Below are positions 59,401 through 64,000 of a DNA stretch of 64,000 bases, piece by piece. The notes beneath the pieces were generated by a model. It did not search any database, was not told the origin of the DNA, and saw only the letters and a program-made list of their open reading frames with translations. Every line of letters begins with the position of its first letter. Positions within the stretch are counted from its first letter, which is position 1. A program made the position numbers and the translations under genes. Source of the DNA: Nereocystis luetkeana (taxonomy: Eukaryota; Sar; Phaeophyceae; Laminariales; Laminariaceae); assembly GCA_031213475.1 (NCBI GenBank), contig JARUPZ010000002.1, positions 14,819,425-14,883,424 on the forward strand, in the 5' to 3' direction.

Positions 59401-59501
59401 AGGACACGGCGGGCCCATCACTGCACGTTGTCATCAAGCTCCTGTCCACCACCATTCTCGTCCTCGGCCCCCTCTTCATTTCTGCCGATGCGGGAGAGTA
59501 G
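32457..59501 (+). CDS. type II (K+-independent-like) proton-translocating inorganic pyrophosphatase, multi-exon, interrupted by a gap
   Basis: Membrane H+-PPase: hydrolyses PPi and pumps H+ into a vacuole or Golgi-type compartment. Exons: a 32457-32690, b 36363-36586, e 39460-39516, f 40992-41156, g 43292-43443, h 44522-44669, i 45378-45648, j 46300-46415, k 48331-48471, l 49847-50008, m 57126-57242, n 57611-57641, o 57836-57909, p 59325-59501 (TAG). The order is collinear with Arabidopsis AVP2-type enzymes. Seen: [18 protein letters not shown] (PPi/Mg site) in e; [19 protein letters not shown] and a DxxxDxxxD motif in f; YYTDY and TGHGTNII in i; [10 protein letters not shown] and GNVTKAITK in j; [15 protein letters not shown] in p. 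The Lys after GNVT is the hallmark of K+-independent enzymes. About 87 residues between b and e are missing and probably fall in the assembly gap. Exon f has a one-base frameshift. Phases agree at every other tested junction. The N-terminal exon is uncertain (see 19943). Expected length is about 800-830 aa. Confidence 0.95.
32768..33073 (-). mobile_element. tRNA-derived SINE, family 2 (H+-PPase intron a-b)
   Basis: Third copy, close to the one at 6790. B box slightly altered (GTGGGTTTCAAGTCTCACC). It starts about 75 bp after the exon a donor. Confidence 0.75.
33385..33450. repeat. tandem duplication, ~50 bp x2
   Basis: AACTTAAGGGACCGC followed by GAGGTCTTCATATTGAT occurs at 33371 and 33413. 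Confidence 0.8.
33791..34050 (+). repeat. repeat F, full copy
   Basis: Longest + strand copy, ending TTTCCGGTGTAGG, preceded by G-rich sequence. No open frame is shared with other copies. A weak A-box-like TGGCCGTAGTCG is present, but no convincing B box. Confidence 0.65.
34051..34680. other. intron sequence, no feature beyond homopolymers
   Basis: A26-type run (34206-34231) and G-run (34331-34341). Nothing else recognised. Confidence 0.4.
34681..35790 (+). repeat. interspersed repeat R1, copy B
   Basis: Most complete copy. Begins with the GCGGGCGGCCTACGCCGCCC block shared with copy C. Its right end carries CCAACCGAGCACGCTCA, also shared with C. It lies inside H+-PPase intron a-b. Confidence 0.65.
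35800..35909. mobile_element. MITE family 1
   Basis: Reverse-oriented interior (CCTATATATTTACC). Abuts the end of repeat R1 copy B. Confidence 0.85.
36040..36316. repeat. (TCC)n polypyrimidine tract upstream of H+-PPase exon b
   Basis: Some 275 nt of nearly pure pyrimidine, ending 46 nt before the exon b acceptor. Confidence 0.95.
36659..36767. mobile_element. MITE family 1 (H+-PPase intron after exon b)
   Basis: Starts 73 bp after the exon b donor. Directly abuts a family 2 MITE at 36768. Confidence 0.85.
36768..36852. mobile_element. MITE family 2
   Basis: Left outer end appears lost to the adjacent family 1 element. Confidence 0.75.
36942..37050. mobile_element. MITE family 1
   Basis: Full copy, again directly followed by a family 2 MITE. 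Confidence 0.85.
37051..37138. mobile_element. MITE family 2
   Basis: Abuts a family 1 MITE on the left. ACGGGACTGCAGTCCTAGAA right arm. Confidence 0.75.
37199..37297. mobile_element. MITE family 2
   Basis: Full copy, loop ACTTACAATTTGAGTGG. Confidence 0.8.
37666..37745 (+). pseudogene. decayed duplicate of the 3' part of H+-PPase exon b
   Basis: GTAAGAGCGCCCTGTTCTGC and GGCAGCC match the exon b end (36547-36575, GTAGGAGCGCTCTGCTCTGC, GGCGGCC), and the following donor-like GTGA, T-run and G-run are also shared. In the matching frame it reads [10 protein letters not shown] then a stop, against [11 protein letters not shown] in the real exon. Confidence 0.65.
37758..37795 (+). repeat. repeat F, short fragment
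   Basis: ATCATGCATGGCCGTAGTCG core between two G-rich runs. Confidence 0.5.
38340..38650. repeat. degenerate GTTTACGTGT repeats
   Basis: A 31-bp unit with AGACTAAAGTACGCGCATGC is exactly duplicated (38372-38433), followed by looser TTTACATGTTTAC repeats. Confidence 0.75.
38825..38924. other. assembly gap, 100 N
   Basis: Exactly 100 N, the usual placeholder for a gap of unknown size, between H+-PPase exons b and e. Confidence 0.99.
39286..39368. repeat. (AAC)n microsatellite
   Basis: Interrupted AAC/ACA run ~90 bp before exon e. Confidence 0.95.
39517..40354. other. intron e-f, low complexity
   Basis: C-runs at 40004 and C/T-rich sequence 40255-40352. No gene. Confidence 0.5.
40355..40622 (-). 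repeat. repeat F, full copy
   Basis: Reverse-oriented full copy, bounded on the left by C-rich sequence (40320-40352). Confidence 0.65.
41228..41750. repeat. (GGT/GAT)n microsatellite, ~520 bp
   Basis: Degenerate GGT, GAT and GTT array within 75 bp of the exon f donor. Confidence 0.95.
42130..42315. repeat. degenerate TTTTTGCCACC repeats
   Basis: About nine units of ~20 bp of the form CCACTTTTTGCCACCC. Confidence 0.7.
42405..42735. repeat. minisatellite, ~25/50-bp units
   Basis: CTACTGTGGGTCACAACACC and CTTGGTAGGACT alternate about twelve times. Confidence 0.9.
42861..42969. mobile_element. MITE family 1
   Basis: Full copy. Interior ACGAACAATAGTTGGTCC is shared with 36659, so these two form a subfamily. 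Confidence 0.85.
43085..43215 (+). repeat. dispersed repeat, copy 1 (with 50338-50460)
   Basis: CCAAGTGTTGGAGGTGTCTC ... GCTCCGTCTC ... AAATGAGTAC followed by a C-run. The end with the C-run also occurs at 40672-40720. Confidence 0.65.
44007..44094. mobile_element. MITE family 2
   Basis: Left arm truncated and A-rich in the loop. Right arm CCCCAAAACGGGACTGCAG intact. Confidence 0.75.
45015..45290. repeat. (CCTTG)n pentanucleotide satellite, ~54 units
   Basis: Almost pure TTGCC array, then a CCTCG variant section (45290-45345), ending ~30 bp before exon i. No function implied. Confidence 0.97.
45769..45900 (+). repeat. repeat F, two short copies in tandem
   Basis: Two truncated copies (45769-45853, 45882-45900), each beginning after a G run with ATCATGCATGGCCG or its variant. 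Confidence 0.6.
46591..46709. mobile_element. MITE family 1, longer variant
   Basis: 119 bp with an insertion of TATTTAATATC-like sequence in the loop. Confidence 0.8.
46723..46803. repeat. tandem duplication, 40 bp x2
   Basis: AGTGTCTCTCCTCTCTCCTC ... CCGAAACGCATTT repeated exactly, right after a family 1 MITE. Confidence 0.85.
47107..47942 (-). mobile_element. terminal-inverted-repeat element, copy 2
   Basis: Nearly full-length inverted copy of 126-964, by eye above 90% identical, with the same TIRs. No obvious target duplication is seen. It sits in H+-PPase intron j-k. Open frames seen in either copy are unlike known transposases. Confidence 0.75.
48040..48114. mobile_element. short hairpin MITE family 3
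   Basis: Arms TCTGGAAATTTAAGGACCGT / CAGTCCTTACTTTTCCGGAC. Abuts a family 1 MITE on its right. Confidence 0.6.
48117..48234. mobile_element. MITE family 1
   Basis: Diverged left end. An ACCTGGTA palindrome interrupts the left arm (48141-48150). Confidence 0.75.
48660..48755. mobile_element. MITE family 2
   Basis: Full copy immediately left of the GGTCG element at 48763. Confidence 0.8.
48763..48975. mobile_element. palindromic (GGTCG)n element, hAT-like ends
   Basis: CAGGGCTGTTCAC at the left and GTGAAGAGTCCTG at the right. Interior (GGGTC)n then (GACCC)n with CGAGTGTGAAACC / GTGAGCTTGACCC blocks. Clean 8-bp target duplications were not found. Confidence 0.5.
49243..49379. mobile_element. 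MITE family 1, expanded variant
   Basis: About 135 bp. Extra AT/GT-rich sequence in the loop, including TACGACGTATACGTGGTA. Confidence 0.7.
50338..50460 (+). repeat. dispersed repeat, copy 2
   Basis: Counterpart of 43085-43215, also ending in a C-rich run after AAATGAGTAC. Confidence 0.65.
50505..50585. mobile_element. short hairpin MITE family 3
   Basis: Arms CCACTCTGTCCGGAAATG / CTACATTGCCGGACAGGG. Confidence 0.65.
50904..51182. mobile_element. TIR element family 4, copy 1
   Basis: Ends GTGGCCGACT ... GACG.AGAGTCGAAA and TTTCGACTATCATCACCAGT are inverted. Interior pyrimidine-rich, ends with a CTAAAGCTCGGAACC block. Confidence 0.6.
51297..51389. mobile_element. MITE family 2
   Basis: Full copy, loop ACTACTTGAAAATTGACTGG. 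Confidence 0.8.
51395..51868. repeat. inverted repeat, ~130-bp arms
   Basis: Arms 51395-51530 and 51742-51868 share AACCTTGAGGTACTTCTCT, CGCCGCTGGTG, TGAGCACGA.GAGA.GATGCTGG and TCACCATA. The right arm continues into sequence with long open frames on both strands (51796-52125). Confidence 0.65.
52101..52445 (+). mobile_element. tRNA-derived SINE, family 1
   Basis: Full copy with intact A-box-like and B-box sequences and an A14 tail. It lies in the long H+-PPase intron l-m. Confidence 0.85.
52446..53418. other. CAG-rich intron sequence
   Basis: Many CTACAGCAGT words between 52650 and 53160. No gene recognised. Confidence 0.4.
53419..53752. mobile_element. TIR element family 4, copy 2
   Basis: GGCCGACT ... 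GTGACGAAAGTCG at the left, CTTTCGACTGCCGTCACCAG at the right. Interior aligns in order with copy 1 (AAGAAATGT, TTTTTCAACC-type blocks). Confidence 0.6.
54469..54579. mobile_element. MITE family 1
   Basis: Full copy in the long intron l-m. Confidence 0.85.
54680..54771. mobile_element. MITE family 2
   Basis: Full but diverged copy (GCCTCGTTTTCGGGAC). Confidence 0.75.
54772..55759. other. intron l-m, no gene recognised
   Basis: TTTCTTTCCTGTGTCCGTTA / TTTCTTTCATGTGCCCGTTA tandem near 55410-55460. Otherwise featureless. Confidence 0.4.
55760..55835. mobile_element. short hairpin MITE family 3
   Basis: Arms CACTCTGTCCCCGAATATAA / TTACATTTAGGGACATCGTG. Confidence 0.6.
56110..56820. repeat. minisatellite, ~25-30-bp unit, ~25 copies
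   Basis: Units of the form CACACGAATCGGATGTAATC with GGGGCT or GAAACT spacers, strongly diverged from each other. It lies ~300 bp upstream of exon m. Confidence 0.9.
57950..58180. repeat. minisatellite, ~20-bp unit
   Basis: GTTGACGGGGTAATGTGGT-like units, about eleven, starting ~40 bp after the exon o donor. Confidence 0.9.
58660..58745 (+). repeat. repeat F, truncated copy
   Basis: Starts after a G-run (58634-58649) and carries the CCCTCGCATCCCTACAAT block. Confidence 0.6.
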
Positions 59502-60849
59502 GATGCCTGACGGAGCAGCAGCAGCTCCCGGAGGCAACGCACAGCTTAATAGGATGGGGCTGTCTAGGGTCATCCATATCTTGCTCAATTTGTCGCCCCT
59601 TACAACTAGCGGGGGCGTTTTTCTTTGGGCCCTCTCTGTGGCGAGGGGGGAAAGAGGGGAGGGAAGGGCTGGGGCGAGAAAATATATTCGTGGGAACGAT
59701 AACTAATCGCGGGCCTTAGGATTGATTACGCTATGGGCGAAGAGAGGGGTTTCTTCTTTGTTTTTTTTTGCTGTTTTTTGGCGGCGCAGCCAAGGCTTTC
59801 CATGTGTGGTGGGCGTGGTTGATTGTTTCTTTTGACGTATATTTTGGGGAATCGAAATCCCGCGCACACGGGCGCGGCAAGACTCGGGGGAAATGATGGG
59901 CAGGGAGGGGGAGGAGGGTGGAGCGGATAGCCAGGTTTTTATGTATGCTTCAGAGGCGTTCCTCTTTAAACTACTGCTTGATGTCGATGTTTTGCATACT
60001 CGTGTGTCGGGAGGGGCCGTTTCGAAACGCGGCTTCTTGAACTTTGTTCGCGTTTTTCGTGCTTGTTTTTTATTTTGAACGAGGTGCCTGTTGCTGCTGT
60101 ATACTGCATGCTAAGTACAGCTGGTCATATACGCAGGAGGAGCGTTATTTCTCGTGTTGTGCCCCCGGGGTACTCCGTACCTGGTATTTACAACCTGGGC
60201 CGTTACCGCCGACTCCGTAAATATATAGTGTTTTTTTCCCGATGTGCAGTATTCGTCCGTTGTAGGGCTCTCTCTCTGTGGTGAACGCGTGCTTCTGGTC
60301 TCTTACTGTTTTGCGTTCCCCCCTCTCCTCTCTCCCCTGGAGCATCATCATTAGTAGAAGGGCGGTAATACTCTTTGTCGAAACCAGCTACCAACAACAG
60401 GAGGAGAGGCACCTCTGTGCCTGATCTTGAGGTTTTATTTGGTATATACGCATGAGTGCACGAAAAAAAGAGAAAACACGGGGCGGCCACACTCGCCACG
60501 ATGTCAGAATTGAATACAAACTGCCTGGGACGTACGTAGCGGGTTTGTTTTTGTCAGAGATTGAATACCAGGTAGGTACGAAGCACATGCTTTTTTTTCA
60601 GATTTTTTACTTGATTCTAGAATACCCTCCCCTGTCTGGGGCTACAAAAAAAACGGGGAGTGTCGACTATTATTATTGTTCTCGTGCACCCTAGATACAT
60701 GCGGCTCGTATTAACCATGCGATTAAACACGAGTGACAAAAAATATCGTGGGTTTTCAATTTTGCTCTGTCGAACTTGAAAATATGCAACAGAATACTAT
60801 ACGCGTAGTCAGCAAACTCTGCACTCACGAAAACCTGTTTCACTATATG
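59502..60849. other. 3' flank of the H+-PPase gene
   Basis: No second gene recognised. GT-rich and T-rich sequence, two TACCWGGTA words (60179 and 60568). Confidence 0.4.
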
Positions 60850-60995
60850 TGTGTGTGCTCTTCACATTAAACCGTTCTTTCTACCCGTCGACATCCAGCA
60901 CAACCAGTGCCCGTGCCGATTCTCCAATCCTAGAAGAGATACAAGTTCTGTGGTCACAAAGCTACGCCACAGAGATACTACGTTGCCACGTGTGC
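60850..60995 (+). repeat. dispersed duplicate, copy 2
   Basis: Counterpart of 21108-21250, with no common open frame free of stops or gaps. Confidence 0.65.
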
Positions 60996-61194
60996 AGTAT
61001 GCACTGCAGTGGGCAATGCAAAGCCATGTCATCATACTAGATACGACAGGCACGACATACGCAATCTATGAAATAGTGAAACGAAAAGAAACAATCAAAG
61101 AGAAAACAAAAACAAGGTAGACAAATCGAGAGAGAACAAGAAGAAAAATGAAAGCAAAATCTAGGAGAAACAATCTGTCGTATATATACCAGGT

Positions 61195-61421
61195 ATATAT
61201 ATTTTTTTTTCCATCCCATTCATTATCTTCGCACATCTTCTTCTCTCTCTCCTTCCAACTCGTAACTCAGATCCGGGGTCACATAGCAGGCTCTTCTCCC
61301 CCCTTCCCGCTACGGTACGTGCCTTCATTTTTATCGCGAGAAGATTTCAGCCTTTTCTTCCCTCGTCGACTCGCATCGAATTGTGCCTACCCACGCTGCA
61401 AGGCGCTCTCAACAATTGAAT

Positions 61422-61455
<34 letters not shown>

Positions 61456-61660
61456 AAATAAAGTGAAAGTCCGACCCTCCTATTACGGGGGACCATAGTA
61501 AATAGGACCAAATAGTGTTGGTAAAAATAGGTAAATATATAGGTTTTTGTGTGCACCGTAGGTCCTATTTACTATGGTCCCCCGTAATAGGGCTCGAACC
61601 CAGGACTCAAACAAGTAGAATTCGAGGTTAACCACTTGAACCACCGGGGCGACCGGCTGT
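61195..61660 (-). mobile_element. tRNA-derived SINE, family 1, interrupted by a MITE
   Basis: Full SINE on the minus strand, cut inside its B-box region by the MITE at 61481-61589. Removing the MITE and one TA restores the consensus except for one substitution. Confidence 0.85.
61481..61589. mobile_element. MITE family 1 inside a SINE
   Basis: TA-flanked element in the B-box region of the SINE at 61195. The adjacent SINE at 61674 serves as an empty-site comparison. Confidence 0.9.
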
Positions 61661-61673
61661 ATATATATATATA

Positions 61674-62013
61674 TTTTTTATTTTTTTTTTCCATCCCATT
61701 TATTATCTTCGCACATCTTCTTCTCTCTCTCCTTCCAACTCGTAACTCAGATCCGGGGTCACACCGCAGGCTCTTCTCCCCCCTTCCCGCTACGGTACGT
61801 GCCTTCATTTTTTATCGCGAGAAGATTTCAGCCTTTTCTTCCCTCGTCGACTCGCATCGAATTGTGCCTACCCACGCTGCAAGGCGCTCTCAACAATTGA
61901 ATCCCTTTTTTTTATTTTTGCAAATAAAGTGAAAGTCCGACCCTCCTGGGGCTCGAACCCAGGACTCAAACAAGTAGAATTCCAGGTTAACCACTTGAAC
62001 CACCGGGGCGATA
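61674..62013 (-). mobile_element. tRNA-derived SINE, family 1
   Basis: Uninterrupted copy immediately next to the previous one, head to tail, separated by a TA run. It abuts a truncated MITE right end (62014-62037). Confidence 0.85.
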
Positions 62014-62037
62014 GGTTCCATTAACTATGGTCCCCCG
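62014..62037. mobile_element. MITE family 1, truncated right end
   Basis: Only ACTATGGTCCCCCGTA and a few bases remain, next to the SINE head. Confidence 0.6.
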
Positions 62038-62301
62038 TATTTATCTTTTTATTTTTTTTATTTTTTTATTTTTCATCTTCCTTGGAGATCTGGGTAAAAA
62101 AAGCTTACGTAATATTTTATATTTGGAGCCGAGAAATCTCAACGAAAAACAAACTTCCTATCAATACTCTCGTACGCGAACACATCACTTCATTGTCACT
62201 TACTATTATACCAGGTACTTCTTTGACTTACAACGCAACAACTGCAACAACAGCGCCGTTCATAATGCGTACCAGGTACGTACGTGTTCGTGTGTACTTT
62301 C

Positions 62302-62690
62302 TGTTTTTAACAGACAAATCGGAAAAATGGGAACGAAACAAAAAATGAGAACGGACGTTTTTTTTTAGAAAGCTAACCAACTGTGTACAACTCTAAGAAA
62401 AAAAGTTGACAGTCCAGCCTTCGAATGAGCTGTCGCTCAGGCTGGAAGTCCTCGGCATCGCCGCGGTAGCCAGCATCTAGAGAAATCACATTAGAGCCAG
62501 CGTATATCGCTTTTTGCGCCCACCCGAAGGCACGAGATGGAGCATGACCGTTCTGACGAGCTCCTCTCACAGGGCTGGCCAAGGGGTTTCGCAGGATCAT
62601 TTTGGTTATCTGATACACCACATGGTTCTGGAGATACGGCTTGGTTCTCATTTTAGGCTTCGTTCCCATTTTTCCGATTTGTCTGTTTTT
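62302..62690. mobile_element. ~390-bp inverted-repeat element
   Basis: AACAGACAAATCGGAAAAAT at the left and ATTTTTCCGATTTGTCTGTT at the right, arms ~45 bp. The minus strand is open through the interior, with ISLDAGYRGDAEDF. Confidence 0.6.
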
Positions 62691-63278
62691 TGCTGGAATT
62701 GGGAACTTCCTCATTCCTCATACAACCGTCCAACCTACAGAATGAAGCAGTGCATTGGGGAACAGCGCGGCAAGGCGTGTTGTTGGCGCTACATTACGGC
62801 CACACCAGCGTGAGATTTTTACCTGGAACCCACAGTGTGGGACGAAAACCAAAAATGGAACGAGGATTTTTATTTTAATCTCAAAAAATTATTATTAATT
62901 CATTATCATCATCACAAAAAACAAAGATCGAACTGATTTATTTTCAGCTTTAGTTATTACGAGTCTACGAAATCTACGAACGTTGTATTCAGTCGCCGAT
63001 ATTTTCCCTGGCATATACCCACAATCACACTTGAGGACGCCGGCAGCAGAGAAGCAGAGATACGTCTGCTTTCATAGGCAGGGCGAAGGCTGCAGTGGTC
63101 GCGCAATGGTTTGACCAGCACGTGGGCGTAAAAGGAGCGCGACGCGCAAAGCTTGTCTACATCACTGCTGCTGTGATTGACAACTCTGCAAAGAAAAACA
63201 ATAACAGTTGCTTTGCGCGAAGCGAAAATCGTCCGCACTCTCTGTATACTACGCTATACTCGACCGGAAAAAGCAGCC

Positions 63279-63704
63279 ATGCGAAAGCTGATGATGAGGC
63301 CGAAGGTGCTGTGCGCTGCCTGCCTGTCAACGGCCTTGATCAGCGGGATGGGCGTATACCGAGCCGTGTTCCGTGGCGTGGCTGGGCCTGAGCTGGCACT
63401 ATCGACAGACGATCCGGTGGGTGCTGCAGACTCTTCTTCTTCGGCAGCGATGCGCGAGTCCGCTGGGGTCGCGGATGCAGCAACAGCAGGAGGAACAACA
63501 GGAGGAGCAGCCACGAGTTCGGCACCGAACACCTGGGTTGAAGAAGACAAGAGGCTGCGAGCTGCTGTGCCACCGCCGCCGGCTGGCTCCGTTATGGAGA
63601 ATGCCCGGTCGGTGTATGAGGAAATGTCTTCTGAGATTCTGGTGCGTGATTGCGTGAGAGCGCGTGCGTCCGTGATCTACGATGCCGATGCCCGTCTAAT
63701 CTAG
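63279..63704 (+). CDS. hypothetical small protein with N-terminal hydrophobic anchor/signal
   Basis: A single open frame of 141 codons begins ATGCGAAAG at 63279 and ends TAG. I do not recognise the family. The first ~30 residues (MRKLMMRPKVLCAACLSTAL and following) are basic and then hydrophobic, like a signal peptide or signal anchor. Next comes a ~45-residue Ala/Gly/Ser/Thr-rich linker, then a charged C-terminal part with NTWVEEDKRLRAA, a PPPP turn and EEMSSEILVRDCVRARAS. The GC-rich third positions and amphipathic C-terminus resemble real coding sequence more than the other long frames nearby. It starts about 580 bp after the inverted-repeat element at 62302. It may be one exon of a larger gene, or a chance ORF. 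Confidence 0.45.
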   Translation: MRKLMMRPKVLCAACLSTALISGMGVYRAVFRGVAGPELALSTDDPVGAADSSSSAAMRESAGVADAATAGGTTGGAATSSAPNTWVEEDKRLRAAVPPPPAGSVMENARSVYEEMSSEILVRDCVRARASVIYDADARLI

Positions 63705-64000
63705 AGGCTGGAGGCTCCAAGAGTGCAAGAGTCTTGTGAGCGCTGTGCATTGGTTGTTGGTTGTTCTGTACCAGGTACCTGGTATGCTTTAGGTGCCTAC
63801 AGCCTACAGCAGTACGTCTCGTCGCAGGTGTACTCGCCATGATACAGGATACATGTTGATCATTGGCATCCCCCCGAGCCTCCGAGTAGTCGCGGCCAAA
63901 CGAGCACTCGCCAAAAACGCGCTCCGCCGGTCGGGTATGTACATACCTGGTACTCGCGAATATTTTCGTTTTTTACCAGGTACGAGCGAGTACAGCTTTT

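Overview
This is a nuclear genomic window from an intron-rich, flagellate, probably photosynthetic eukaryote. The best guess is a brown alga or another stramenopile. The reasons are a plant-like type II proton-pumping pyrophosphatase cut into at least 14 exons, an axonemal inner-arm dynein light chain, GC-rich exons inside long repeat-filled introns, and retroelement remnants whose wording I associate with brown algae. The species is an inference. Both recognisable genes are on the + strand.

Layout. 1-4.7 kb: a terminal-inverted-repeat (TIR) element inserted in an older repeat, a ~1 kb interspersed repeat and a tRNA-derived SINE. 4.8-9.35 kb: the complete p28/DNALI1-like dynein light chain gene, probably 6 exons, with SINEs in two introns. 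9.4-19.9 kb: repeats, two recent tandem duplications and two broken retroelements, one with the C-terminal region of a non-LTR-like element and one like the end of an LTR-element pol. 19.94-20.11 kb: a possible first coding exon. 20-32 kb: repeat-dominated DNA with no recognised gene. 32.46-59.50 kb: the H+-PPase gene, with one 100-N assembly gap at 38825-38924. 59.5-63.3 kb: two head-to-tail SINEs, one interrupted by a MITE, and an inverted-repeat element. 63.28-63.70 kb: a small unrecognised ORF with a likely N-terminal hydrophobic anchor.

The repeat landscape is the most unusual part. Two MITE families (17 copies each by eye), two tRNA-headed SINE families that share a common body, and several hairpin or TIR families are packed and nested. 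One locus holds a SINE inside a MITE inside another MITE, and elsewhere the first MITE family sits inside the SINE. A short palindrome, TACCWGGTA, occurs some forty times, far above chance, in unrelated contexts.

The p28 protein would act in the flagellar axoneme. The pyrophosphatase would use PPi hydrolysis to pump protons across an internal membrane. Nothing links the two genes beyond adjacency. All coordinates and copy counts were made by eye, and no database search was run.
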